DNA of 64,000 nt from Mycobacterium sp. BK086 (GCA_004362315.1 SNWL01000006.1:554351-618350); one strand, 5' to 3'. Shown: positions 52,547 through 61,371, counted from the first letter of the stretch. Translations and numbers: made by a program. Notes: generated by a model from the sequence alone, not told the origin.

Positions 52547-54277
52547 GTGAGTGATAACCCCACCACCGATGAGGTCGGTACCGATTACCGCGCTCTACTA
52601 CGGCGGTTCAACATGCTGCGCGACATCGTCGCCATGCTGCTGTTGGCCGCAGCACTGCTCGTGCCGTGGAACCTGCAATTCGGAGTTGGCGTCCCGGACA
52701 GCCCAACGCGGCTGTACTTGGTCGTCATCCTGGCGACCCTGCTATCGAGCTGTGCCGTGGCCACCTCGTTTGTGAGCCGGTTAGATCCCACTTTGGTCAA
52801 CCGGGCGCGGTTCTGGCTCAACGTGCCCTACGTGATCGTAGTGGCGGGCTTCGTGCTGTTCGGAACTGTCCAATCGGTCCGCTACAGCGGAAATGGAGAG
52901 GTTCCTCCCGGAGTCGGTCCCGCCGTCTGGACAGGCCTGGCCGGAAGCCTCCTGGCCGCCCAACCTGTGCTGGGCAGCCAGGTCGACGGGTTCCGGCACT
53001 GGGTCGCCGCCCCACGCTTGCTCGGTATCGCCGCCATGGCACTCGCCGTCCTCGCGACGCTGTTCAACGTCTACCAACGCACCCGGTGGGTCCTGCCAAC
53101 TCTCGGCAACCCGGTTACCGGCGAGCAAAGCGCCACCGTTGTCGGCATGACGATCATCTACGCGGCCGCAGCACTGGTGGTCGTACTGGTTGCCACGCGC
53201 TGGCTGCTGCAGGACCAGGAATCCAGTCGATTGTCGACGGTGATCCTGGGCACCGCTGCGGTGATGGCCGGACTGACGGTGTGGAGCACCGGGCTCGGCC
53301 GAGACATCGATGCATTCCACGGCATCGCCCAGACGACGTCGACGACGTCGGTGGGATTCGAGGGGTATCTCGCCTGGGTCGGCGCGGCAGCCATTGTGGC
53401 CCCGTGGACGCTGGCAGGCCGACGCCTGTCGGGCCGTCGCGGCGGGTCGCAGTGGCGTGACGTGGCTCGAAAGTGCTTGCTCCTGATTATCGTCTGGTTC
53501 GCCAGCTCCACCGCGTTGCGGATCACCGACCTCGTGGTCATCGCCAACCTGAAACTGCCCTACTCCACCTACGGCACCTCGGTGCTGATCGTGCTCGATG
53601 CCGGTGCCACGGCACTGGCCGTGTGGCTACGAAGGAGACTCGACAGCGACCGGCGGTCTGGTGTTCTTGGCGTGGCACTGGGTGGAGTGCTTCTCGCTCT
53701 GGCTATTTCGCACGTCGCGCTGGGCGTGATGCTTGCGCCCAGGATGGACTACGGTGCCAGCCAGCCGCGATACAATCCGGTTCACGGCAATGATCTGGCA
53801 CACCAGATCACAAGCAGCTTCGACATCGTGGTGTGCCTACTGACACTGGCCGTTCTGTGCGCGATCGTGCTGATCAGCCGGCTCGGGGCAAGACCGATCG
53901 ACGTCAGGCAAGTCGCGCCGGAAGAGGTTGATGGCGTTGCTCCACAAAGTTTTCCGTTGACCGAGTTGCCCCCACAACCGTCACCTCGGATATTCCGAAC
54001 CGGTGAACAGGCCGCGGCAATCGACACCACTTCGCCCAAGACTGGTCCCGTTCCGAAGATCTTTCGCGCAGCTCCGGGCGGCGCGCCGGCCCGAATTGCC
54101 TCAGCGACAACCGGTCAGACCTCGACACCGAATCCCGGGCCGGAGCCGACCGGCCCAGCGACACCAGCGCCAGGCCGACCCACGGCACCGAGCATCGCAC
54201 AGATCTTGGAAGAATCCAGTAAGCGATTCGCCGCCGGCACAACGTATACCGGCGATGAACGCCGGCCGAGGCCCTAG
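52547..54277 (+). CDS. Polytopic membrane protein with Pro-rich cytoplasmic tail
   Basis: 576 residues with about nine or ten hydrophobic helices in the first 440 residues (for example IVAMLLLAAALLVPW and VLGVALGGVLLALAISHVALGVML). A tail of about 130 Pro/Thr/Ala-rich residues follows, including a twice-seen phrase (PRIFRTGEQ and PKIFRAAPG) and ending IAQILEESSKRF. GTG 52547 lies after AGGGGG; a GTG three bases earlier is equivalent. It sits between the two kinase genes, divergent from A and convergent with B, so it could be their membrane substrate or partner (inference). No family recognised. Confidence 0.8.
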   Translation: MSDNPTTDEVGTDYRALLRRFNMLRDIVAMLLLAAALLVPWNLQFGVGVPDSPTRLYLVVILATLLSSCAVATSFVSRLDPTLVNRARFWLNVPYVIVVAGFVLFGTVQSVRYSGNGEVPPGVGPAVWTGLAGSLLAAQPVLGSQVDGFRHWVAAPRLLGIAAMALAVLATLFNVYQRTRWVLPTLGNPVTGEQSATVVGMTIIYAAAALVVVLVATRWLLQDQESSRLSTVILGTAAVMAGLTVWSTGLGRDIDAFHGIAQTTSTTSVGFEGYLAWVGAAAIVAPWTLAGRRLSGRRGGSQWRDVARKCLLLIIVWFASSTALRITDLVVIANLKLPYSTYGTSVLIVLDAGATALAVWLRRRLDSDRRSGVLGVALGGVLLALAISHVALGVMLAPRMDYGASQPRYNPVHGNDLAHQITSSFDIVVCLLTLAVLCAIVLISRLGARPIDVRQVAPEEVDGVAPQSFPLTELPPQPSPRIFRTGEQAAAIDTTSPKTGPVPKIFRAAPGGAPARIASATTGQTSTPNPGPEPTGPATPAPGRPTAPSIAQILEESSKRFAAGTTYTGDERRPRP

Positions 54278-54297
54278 AGTCTTCGTCAGATCTTGCG

Positions 54298-55683
54298 TCA
54301 GCTCGCGCCCATTGCTCGGCTAAACGAGTAGATGAGGATCCATAGCGTCATCACGACCACGAGGACGGCGAGCGGGATTCCCACGATCTTAAACAGGGTG
54401 TAGAGGCTCTGGCCCATAGCCTCCGAGAAGTTGTCGGGTTGCCCTCCCTTCGGTTTGGGCTTGGACGAGGCGATCGGTTTGGGAGGGCGTGCGCTCATCC
54501 GGGTCGTTTTCGGCTTCGGGCGCGACTTCCTCGTCGGAGGCGTCGCATGCCCGCTCGCGGCGGTTGCCTGTCCAGCTGAACTGTCCACGTGCGGAGTGTG
54601 GGTTCCAGCGGCCGTCGATGAGCCGCCCTGTACCACAGTTTGTTTCGGTGTAGCACGCCGATGAATCCGCTCGGCCTCGATCGCACACCAAGGGCAGCGG
54701 CCGGCACCTACGGGCACCTGGTGCAGGCTCGAACACTCGGTCAACTTGACTGCTTGCAGCGCGTCACGCCATTCCCTGGCATCCGGCCTCGCTGACGGGT
54801 CGCGAGCACCAGCAGTGAAGGCGCGCCCAAAGAGCTGACGAACCTCACCGGGAAGGAAGCTGGGAGACGGCGCCAATGGGTGTGTGCGCAGGGCCGATCC
54901 GGGCCCACCTGCCCAGTCCGCGCTTGCGGCCAAGGTCAATGGGCTCGGCTGGTCGCCACTGCCGGTCCACATGCCTCGAAGAAATGGATGGTTCCCACCC
55001 ATGAGCAGGAGATGTATATGAATGGCGAGCGCAAAGAGGTCGGACGGCTTGTGTCGCACCGCGGCAGATAGGTCCAGACCCACGAGTTCAGGGGCCGTGA
55101 ACTCCGGACGTCCTACCCCGCAGAAGAACTGGCGTCCTCGCGAATCCGCGAACTGGATCGAATCGCAGTCGACGAGGGTGACGCGGCTCGTGTCATTGAC
55201 CAGTATGTTGCGTTCCTGAAAATCGCCTATTACTGCATCAACACGGTGTACGACATCCACGGCGTGGCAGAGGTTGGCCGCCACATGCAACAGGTGCCGC
55301 CACGTCATCCGCGGAGTCCACTGCGGAGCGGAGGGCAGCGGATTCATCCGGTTGGATGGATTACTCACAGTGTGGATTTCAACCGCATTCCCCGTGTCGA
55401 TACGCGGCATCACATAGCCGAGCATGTCTCGGGTGTCGATGAGGTGTAGCGGCCAAGTGAGCACGACGAACCCATCGGTGCCCGTTGCACCCGGCGGCGG
55501 CGATTCGATCATCGCGGCGAGCTTGTCGCGTCTGTCGGCCAGGTCGGATTTGTCCCGGTGGAAGATCTTGGCGACCCACTCGGGTCGGTCGGCCACCTCG
55601 TAGATGGTTCCCTCACCGGCGCTTGCTATTACGCGTCCAAGAGTGAACTCGAGGTCGCCGTGCAGACGGACAACTGACGTCAT
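54298..55683 (-). CDS. Atypical protein kinase B (YegI-like) with zinc-ribbon and C-terminal membrane helix
   Basis: 461 residues, paralog of kinase A. Gly-rich loop SAGEGTIY, Lys39 in VAKIF, VIGDFQERN (Asp154, Asn159) and VDCDSIQF (Asp172/174). The zinc-ribbon-like CSSLHQ...CPWC follows the kinase, then a longer, very basic Lys/Pro/Ser linker (TRKSRPKPKTTR) and a membrane helix (VGIPLAVLVVVMTLWILIY). ATG 55683 is used; GTG 55695 is possible. The linker may bind nucleic acid or acidic lipid. It may phosphorylate proteins recognised by the FHA domain of the secretion ATPase (hypothesis). Confidence 0.88.
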   Translation of the reverse strand: MTSVVRLHGDLEFTLGRVIASAGEGTIYEVADRPEWVAKIFHRDKSDLADRRDKLAAMIESPPPGATGTDGFVVLTWPLHLIDTRDMLGYVMPRIDTGNAVEIHTVSNPSNRMNPLPSAPQWTPRMTWRHLLHVAANLCHAVDVVHRVDAVIGDFQERNILVNDTSRVTLVDCDSIQFADSRGRQFFCGVGRPEFTAPELVGLDLSAAVRHKPSDLFALAIHIHLLLMGGNHPFLRGMWTGSGDQPSPLTLAASADWAGGPGSALRTHPLAPSPSFLPGEVRQLFGRAFTAGARDPSARPDAREWRDALQAVKLTECSSLHQVPVGAGRCPWCAIEAERIHRRATPKQTVVQGGSSTAAGTHTPHVDSSAGQATAASGHATPPTRKSRPKPKTTRMSARPPKPIASSKPKPKGGQPDNFSEAMGQSLYTLFKIVGIPLAVLVVVMTLWILIYSFSRAMGAS

Positions 55684-55796
55684 TTTGGTCCGCACTTAAC
55701 CGGCAGGCGCGCACCTGCGCCTCGGGTCAAGTTATCATCCGTTTACGTTGTGCCACAGTGCGTTACTGTCGTGTGACGGCTGACCCGGCCGGACCG

Positions 55797-56288
55797 TCAC
55801 GCGACCCAGAACTGCCACCCCGGCGGAGCGGGCGGCCACGACGGGTCTGGTTTCCATTCGGCGTCTGGTGTCCAGCCCGGCGGCATCGGCGGCCAGTTGG
55901 GCGGCGGATTGAAACGTTTGGCGCGGAACTCGTCAAGGCTGGCAGTCTGAGCCGTTCGTGGGTCAACGCGGCCTAGACCGTAGGGTCGGCCGTCAACCCC
56001 GTTGGTACCTGACCCGGCGCCCAATCCCGTCTTGAATCGATCCGCCACCGACGAGGATGCGCCCCTCAGGCGTTGCTCGATCTTCTTGGCCTTCTCGGGA
56101 TTCGTTTTGCGGTACTTGAAATACCATCCACCGAGAACGAGGAAGATGAGCAGCCAGGCCGGGCCGGAGAAGAACGAGAACCTGAAGCCGCGAATTCCGC
56201 GGCGGGCGAGTATCTCTGTCGACTGAGAAAGAACCTGTCGATCGGCGAAGGCATGGATGCTCAACACCGCATCAAGAGTCGTCGACAT
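55797..56288 (-). CDS. Single-pass protein with C-terminal FNPPPNWP...PPGWQFW motif
   Basis: 163 residues. One membrane helix (PAWLLIFLVLGGWYF, about residues 42-57) is followed at once by basic residues (KYRKTNPEKAKK), so by the positive-inside rule the C-terminal part is cytoplasmic. That part ends with FNPPPNWPPMPPGW and DPSWPPAPPGWQFW, the motif found at the N-terminus in four other proteins here. This is the only C-terminal placement, yet it stays on the same side of the membrane. ATG 56288. Divergent from the VWA gene with a palindrome between. Confidence 0.78.
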   Translation of the reverse strand: MSTTLDAVLSIHAFADRQVLSQSTEILARRGIRGFRFSFFSGPAWLLIFLVLGGWYFKYRKTNPEKAKKIEQRLRGASSSVADRFKTGLGAGSGTNGVDGRPYGLGRVDPRTAQTASLDEFRAKRFNPPPNWPPMPPGWTPDAEWKPDPSWPPAPPGWQFWVA

Positions 56289-56361
56289 ACTTCGAGTCCG
56301 TCCTCGTGGCAGCAATGTCGCTCATCCTGACACGGGATGGCTGGGCGCTGCACAGACTTGA

Positions 56362-56381
56362 TGTCGTACGAACATCTGAAC
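56362..56381. promoter_or_regulatory. 20-bp regulon palindrome between divergent motif-protein genes
   Basis: TGTCGTACGAACATCTGAAC: left arm TGTC and CG-AA exact, CA for the second CG, right arm GAAC. 73 bp from the leftward gene and 99 bp from the rightward start at 56481. Confidence 0.65.
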
Positions 56382-56480
56382 CCACACGTGCTTTCGTCTG
56401 TGCCCGACCAACGCTGACTGCCGCGACGCCGTTGTCCGTAGCATCCTCCTGATGACGCAAGTAGGCGTGGGTTCATGCTG

Positions 56481-58199
56481 ATGCGCTTCAACCCGCCGTC
56501 GAATTGGCCGGTGCCTCCGGGGTGGTCACCGGGGCCGGGGCGGCGGGTCGATCCGTCCTGGCCGGCACCGCCCCCGGGCTGGCAGTTCTGGGTCGTCGAC
56601 GAACAATCATCAAAAGTCGAAGAAGAATGGCCGGGGCAGGGTGCCGCATCCGAGCCGCGCGGCACTGAGGCTCGTCGTCGGGTATCGCGATCGATGATGC
56701 ACGCGGGCATCGTTGCAACGGTGGTAGCTCTCGTAGCTCTGGTCGGAGTTGCGGCGTGGACGTTTGGCACACACTCGCCGACAGGCGCCGAACCTTCATC
56801 AAAGCCTGGCGAGGCCCCGACACCCGCGTCGGTCAGCGTGCCAACGGTGTTGATTTTGGATGCATCGGGCTCAATGAATCAGGCCGATGCGCCGGGGCCA
56901 CGGATCGATGCGGCCAAGACCGCGGCCCGGGGCCTTGTCGACGCTCTGCCTGATGACGCGACGGTCGGGCTGGAGACCTACGGTATGGGCACTGGTTCAA
57001 CAGAATCCGAGCATGATGCGGGATGTCAGGACGTCCAGCGGGTAATCGCGTTGGGCCCGCTCAACCGCGATGAGATGCGTGCCCATGTCGACGGGCTGAA
57101 CGCGTCGGGGTACACCCCGATCGGCCTGGCGTTGGACAGAGCTGCGGCACAGCTCCCTGCCGACGATTCGGCGCAAGCGATCGTGCTGGTGTCCGACGGT
57201 GAGGACACCTGCGACAGCGCACCGTGTGATAGGGCGAGCCAGATCAAACACACGCATCCCCAACTCGTCATCTCGACGGTCGGATTCAAGACCGATGGGC
57301 CGGCCAGTGATCAGCTGAAATGCATCGCGGCCGCCACAGGCGGCATATTCGTGCAAGCCGCCAATGCCAGCCAACTCGCCGCCCGGCTGATTGCCACCCA
57401 GGACCCCGGCCAAGCCCAAACCGCACTGACATCCAACGGTATTGGCGACATCGAACTCGGCGCCAACGTCGCCGATATCCGCACCAAGCACTCCGACTTT
57501 CCGGACGCGGGCACCACCGGCCGGATCACCGTGGTCTGGCGCGATTGCGACTACGACTTCACCGACGGAACGCTCGACGCCATCCGCCCCCGCAACGGCG
57601 GCCGCACCATCGACGGACTCACCGTCGGCTCACCGCTGAGTAAGGCAACCGAACTCTACGGCGGGCCCCTGTCCACCACACCCAACAGCGGTGGAACCAC
57701 GACGGTGACCTACGACGCCGACCCGAACACCGACGCCGCCTATCAAATGGTTATCGACGGCTATACCAGCGCCGGCACCAACAACCCCTCAAACGGCACC
57801 GTCGAGACCATCGTCCTCTGCCGCTGCAAGCCACAAAGCGGGCCCATCGCCAAACCGACAGCGCTATCGCCAACGAGCAATAACCTGGTGTACATCAAAG
57901 CCAAGTCTGGCGACACATGGTGCATGATCATGTCGTCAGAGGTGGATTGTGGGGCGCGCTACACCAACCCGCCGGAGCTTTATGGCCAGCCCGCCAACGG
58001 GTTCCGGTTCCGCGCCGACGGCACGTCTGAGTGGGTCGTCGGCAACTTTGGCTTGGTCGAGTGGCAACAGATCGACCACGCCACCTACACAGCCATCGGA
58101 TGGACCGTCGATTCCACGGCGTCGGGTTTAACCTTCACCAATGACGACACCGGGCACAGTGTCTTTGTCAGCCCGGGACGGGTCGAACGCGTCGGCTAG
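56481..58199 (+). CDS. Membrane-anchored VWA protein with N-terminal FNPPSNWP motif
   Basis: 572 residues. N-terminal MRFNPPSNWPVPPGW and DPSWPAPPPGWQFW, one helix (about 74-94), then an extracellular VWA domain with MIDAS DASGSM (Asp127, Ser129, Ser131), VSDGEDTCDS and GTGSTESEHD. A second beta-rich region (about 320-570) with several cysteines (WRDCDYDF, LCRCKPQSG, WCMIM, VDCGARY) follows. The ATG at 56481 begins MRF as in relatives; ATG 56475 is only two codons earlier. Probably the metal-dependent adhesion or bridging component of the envelope complex. Confidence 0.85.
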   Translation: MRFNPPSNWPVPPGWSPGPGRRVDPSWPAPPPGWQFWVVDEQSSKVEEEWPGQGAASEPRGTEARRRVSRSMMHAGIVATVVALVALVGVAAWTFGTHSPTGAEPSSKPGEAPTPASVSVPTVLILDASGSMNQADAPGPRIDAAKTAARGLVDALPDDATVGLETYGMGTGSTESEHDAGCQDVQRVIALGPLNRDEMRAHVDGLNASGYTPIGLALDRAAAQLPADDSAQAIVLVSDGEDTCDSAPCDRASQIKHTHPQLVISTVGFKTDGPASDQLKCIAAATGGIFVQAANASQLAARLIATQDPGQAQTALTSNGIGDIELGANVADIRTKHSDFPDAGTTGRITVVWRDCDYDFTDGTLDAIRPRNGGRTIDGLTVGSPLSKATELYGGPLSTTPNSGGTTTVTYDADPNTDAAYQMVIDGYTSAGTNNPSNGTVETIVLCRCKPQSGPIAKPTALSPTSNNLVYIKAKSGDTWCMIMSSEVDCGARYTNPPELYGQPANGFRFRADGTSEWVVGNFGLVEWQQIDHATYTAIGWTVDSTASGLTFTNDDTGHSVFVSPGRVERVG

Positions 58200-58266
58200 T
58201 AGCATCCCGATTCATGGCGCAAACGGGGAGACGCCCGGCATTGATCACGAGGGAGGATCCATCCTG

Positions 58267-59190
58267 ATGCGGTTCAACGTGCCGCCGAATTGGCCAGTGC
58301 CACCGAACTGGTCGCCGGGGCCTGGGCGGCCGATAGATCCGTCGTGGCCGGCGCCTCCCCCGGGTTGGCAGTTCTGGATCGTTGAAGAGGCTTTCCCACC
58401 GGGGCCTGCAGAGGAGTGGCCGGAGCAGGACATCGGCTACGAACCCCCGGAGCCGGGCAGCTACCGAGCGGTGCCGCGATCGCCGCGGACCGCCGTCATC
58501 ATCGCGGTGGTGGCGGCGGTCCTCGTGGTCACCGGCGTTGCGCTGTGGGCGTCCAACACTCACTCACCGTCGAACCAGCAAGCGACATCGCACACCGACA
58601 AGCTGCAAAGCGCCCCTGCGCTGCCCGAAGTCGGCGCCGACAACATCATTCGCAGCATGACGTTTCCCGCTGGATCATGCGGAGACGGTTCTACGGGTTG
58701 GAAACACTCGGTGCCGATCACAGTGACGAACGGCAAGGGTGAAGCGCAGACTTCGTCCGGCCAATTCGGGGGCGCGTCGATCACGGATGCCAAGTTGGTC
58801 GGCCCGATCGACGCCAACGGGGACGGGACCGCCGATGCGGTCATCGGCTTCACATGCTTCGGCTCCACCTTCGACATGTGCTGTGCTGGGCGCACATCCA
58901 TGATGAAATTCCTACGGGTATTCGATTTTTCCAACCCATCGACACCCGAGCCCATAGGCGACACGATCATGCCCGGCACGTCACCGGTCCACGGTGAGAC
59001 TTACGGTGAAATCCGGTACTTCGATCACGTGCGGATCGACGGTTCGGCAATAGTCACCGACGAGAAGTTGGTCTACGCAGACACCAGCGGAGCAACAGCC
59101 GATCTCGGCTTCCCACCCGACTCGACGATCGAAGTTACGCATCACTTCACCGACGGTGAGTGGGTCTCCACCGAGCGAGTGCTCCGATAG
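58267..59190 (+). CDS. Membrane protein with FNVPPNWP motif and unknown extracellular domain
   Basis: 307 residues. N-terminal MRFNVPPNWPVPPNW and DPSWPAPPPGWQFW are nearly the same as in the upstream VWA protein, so the pair arose by duplication of the 5' region. One membrane helix (TAVIIAVVAAVLVVTGVALW) is followed by an extracellular domain of about 190 residues with cysteines (CGDGSTGWK, FTCFGSTFDMCCAG) and a possible Ca-binding stretch DANGDGTADA. AGGAGG is well placed before ATG 58267. 67 bp after the VWA gene on the same strand. Confidence 0.8.
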   Translation: MRFNVPPNWPVPPNWSPGPGRPIDPSWPAPPPGWQFWIVEEAFPPGPAEEWPEQDIGYEPPEPGSYRAVPRSPRTAVIIAVVAAVLVVTGVALWASNTHSPSNQQATSHTDKLQSAPALPEVGADNIIRSMTFPAGSCGDGSTGWKHSVPITVTNGKGEAQTSSGQFGGASITDAKLVGPIDANGDGTADAVIGFTCFGSTFDMCCAGRTSMMKFLRVFDFSNPSTPEPIGDTIMPGTSPVHGETYGEIRYFDHVRIDGSAIVTDEKLVYADTSGATADLGFPPDSTIEVTHHFTDGEWVSTERVLR

Positions 59191-59333
59191 CACAACGCAA
59201 TCGTGTGGACCTCATTTCAACCCAACGGGGTTTGCGGGCGCCGTCTGCAGATACTGCCGCTGGCTAGCTAATCTACGAATCGACAGACAACGCTCTGGAC
59301 AGTTCGTTCGCATGCGCAATCCGATTAGAGCCG

Positions 59334-60575
59334 TCACGGCGCAAAGACGGCCACCTTATGGTCGAAACCAAGACTTACAAGCAGTTCGCCAGCTTCAGAA
59401 TCCCACATCAGACTCGTCGGCCGACCATCTGTATGGATCTCCCGGATGATCTCGCGGGTGTTTGGATCGATCGCCTTGATCATCTGCGCATCCTGCATCG
59501 CAACGTAGAGAATGGGACCTGAGGGGTCGAATGCCAGTTCTCGAGGATGCGCACCAACGTTGGTGGTCCAGGGGATTTTTCCTGTGGTGATGTTGACAGC
59601 CGACACCGTCCCGTTAGCGAAGTCAGCCGAAAAGACCGTTCCTGCTTGTGAATCGACGGCGAGTGCGGCCGTTTGGACACCGACACCAATTGGAGGTTTG
59701 ATGGTGTTGGTGGTGCCGTCAATGACCCCTATCGATCCTTCGTCGTTGGCTGTGAACACAATTCGCGTTGACTCGTCGACCGCAATATCAAAAGGCGAGC
59801 CACTTAGCTCGAGTGTGGTGCTGACAGTGTCGAACGCGGTGTCGATGACGGACACGGTCTTGCTGCTTTCGTTGGCTACGTAGAGCTGCGCATTGTTTTG
59901 ATTGACGACCGTGGCTGTGGGCGACTCGCCCACCGGAATTGTTTTAACTACCGAGTTGGTGGTCGTGTCGACGACAGCCACCGTCGCGTTCTCCAGCAGG
60001 GGGACATACAACTTTTGGCCAGCGGTCAACAAAGACAGCCCTGATGGCTTCTTGCCCACCGGAATTGCGCCGACGACTTGCCTGCTCGACAAGTCGACTA
60101 CGGAGACAGTCGTTCCCTCGTACTGCGAGACGTAAAGTTCGCGGCCACTCGGGTCCAGGGCCATATCCAGCGGGAAGTCACCGATGTCGATCGTTGCGGC
60201 CAGATGCGTCACGATCCGCTTCGGCGCTCCTTCGCGAGGCCACAGCAGGATTGCGGCTATGGCGGTGGCGGCGACTACGATCGTTGCACCGACGCTGAGG
60301 AGTACCCGCCGTCTCCGCCCGACGCCTACTGCCGATTGGTGCGCGCCGCCGGTCAGGGCTTGGGCGTAATCCGTTGTGGCACGTCCCTGATGCTCAGATG
60401 GCTGGCGGCTGGTTACGTACGCATGAGGGATTGCTGCCGACGAGGTCTCGGTGGTGTCATTGACCCAGAACTGCCAATCGGCGGGCGCGTGCGGCCAGTC
60501 AGGATCCGGCCTCCACCCCGGCTCCGGATAGAACCCCGGAGAAACCGGCCAATTGGGTGGTGGATTGAAACGCAT
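59334..60575 (-). CDS. YncE-type beta-propeller membrane protein with FNPPPNWP motif
   Basis: 413 residues. N-terminal MRFNPPPNWPVSPGF and DPDWPHAPADWQFW, one helix (VLLSVGATIVVAATAIAAILLW), then six or seven repeated blades of about 42 residues outside the membrane, each with the VYVxN/VxVIDTxTxxVxxTIPVG pattern (LYVSQYEGTTVSVVD, LYVANESSKTVSVID, VFTANDEGSIGVID, LYVAMQDAQMIKAID). ATG 60575 follows GAGGAGG. A weak palindrome copy (60611) is 35 bp upstream. Probable extracellular binding scaffold. Confidence 0.85.
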   Translation of the reverse strand: MRFNPPPNWPVSPGFYPEPGWRPDPDWPHAPADWQFWVNDTTETSSAAIPHAYVTSRQPSEHQGRATTDYAQALTGGAHQSAVGVGRRRRVLLSVGATIVVAATAIAAILLWPREGAPKRIVTHLAATIDIGDFPLDMALDPSGRELYVSQYEGTTVSVVDLSSRQVVGAIPVGKKPSGLSLLTAGQKLYVPLLENATVAVVDTTTNSVVKTIPVGESPTATVVNQNNAQLYVANESSKTVSVIDTAFDTVSTTLELSGSPFDIAVDESTRIVFTANDEGSIGVIDGTTNTIKPPIGVGVQTAALAVDSQAGTVFSADFANGTVSAVNITTGKIPWTTNVGAHPRELAFDPSGPILYVAMQDAQMIKAIDPNTREIIREIHTDGRPTSLMWDSEAGELLVSLGFDHKVAVFAP

Positions 60576-60610
60576 TGCTTCCTCCTCGGGATTCCTGACG
60601 ACCATCGCCC

Positions 60611-60630
60611 TCGCACGTGCACATCTGACA
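60611..60630. promoter_or_regulatory. Weak palindrome copy upstream of the beta-propeller gene
   Basis: TCGCACGTGCACATCTGACA has right arm GACA exact but lacks the CG-WW-CG core; CACATCTGA resembles the second half of the 56362 site. Tentative. Confidence 0.3.
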
Positions 60631-60809
60631 CCCGTCGAAGAGGGAGCCTATAAAGTCCCGTGGTACTGATTCGGACATCACACTGGCGAGTTGACATTAG
60701 TCGGTGGCGTCTCCGAATCCGTGACGGCAAGCGAGTCTGCCGATCATGACACCAGATTCAAGACCGCCCGCAACCATCGAGGCTTGATCGAGTGTGCCGG
60801 TTGAGTCCT

Positions 60810-60829
60810 TGTCGGCCATTCGTACGAAT
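60810..60829. promoter_or_regulatory. 20-bp regulon palindrome upstream of a secreted protein gene
   Basis: TGTCGGCCATTCGTACGAAT: left arm TGTC exact, core CA-TT-CG, right arm GAAT as in the 61390 site. 62 bp before the GTG start; a TAGATT (60845) could be the -10. Confidence 0.65.
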
Positions 60830-60891
60830 ACATCAGCAGTCGGCTAGATTTCAAGCTCGTTGACCCACCTCCAGCGCTAGGGTTCAAAGCC

Positions 60892-61371
60892 GTGGACAGA
60901 AGGCACACTGTGCAGACACGACGCCGCGGCAACCGTATCGTCACCCATCGCGCGGCGACAGCAACACTCGCCGCAGGTCTGCTCGCGTGTGGCCTCGGGG
61001 CACCGGCACATGCAGATCCGGCCAGCCTTCAGTTGACGATCAAATTGCAGCGTGGCGTTGCCTACGGCTCCGAAGTCGAACCCAACCACTTCCAACTCGG
61101 TCGCACCGCGAATGGACATTGGGTCGTCGATCTCACCTTAACTTGGAACACGGCCGACGGTTCCACCGTCTGGGGCCATGAGACCTCAACAGTGCTCGAT
61201 GGCAACGGAAACAGCGTCTATTCGGCCAACCAGAGCGTCAACGGATTTGCCGAGAGCGGCCATTGGAAGTTCGCACTAAAAGCGCCAGGGCAGTACACCT
61301 ACGTCGTTGACGTCGACACCAAACAAGGTCAGCACATTCACGGCGAGCAACCCTTCACGGTCGATCCGTAG
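60892..61371 (+). CDS. Secreted beta-rich protein, unknown function
   Basis: 159 residues. A basic start (RRHTVQTRRRGNR) and hydrophobic ATATLAAGLLACGLG lead to a likely cleavage after AHA-D. The mature 110 residues are beta-rich and immunoglobulin-like (WVVDLTLTWNTADGSTVWG, ...GHWKFALKAPGQYTYVVDVDT), with one repeated HIHGE end. No family name is certain. GTG 60892 is used; GTG 60907 is possible. It and the next gene each have their own regulon palindrome. Confidence 0.75.
   Translation: MDRRHTVQTRRRGNRIVTHRAATATLAAGLLACGLGAPAHADPASLQLTIKLQRGVAYGSEVEPNHFQLGRTANGHWVVDLTLTWNTADGSTVWGHETSTVLDGNGNSVYSANQSVNGFAESGHWKFALKAPGQYTYVVDVDTKQGQHIHGEQPFTVDP

Larger units (their letters stand above)
60576..60891. 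other. Gene-free regulatory stretch with two palindrome-like sites
   Basis: About 315 bp between divergent genes. It holds the weak site at 60611 and the good site at 60810. No short frame with a ribosome site was seen. Confidence 0.45.

Noticed and set aside
55717-55742. Half-site resemblance (TATCATCCGTT) upstream of kinase B
   Set aside because: Only the left half matches; not counted as a regulon site although kinase B would be an attractive member.
59298-59317. Palindrome-like CG-TT-CG core (GACAGTTCGTTCGCATGCGC)
   Set aside because: Both arms fail and it lies between convergent gene ends, where a promoter operator would be useless.
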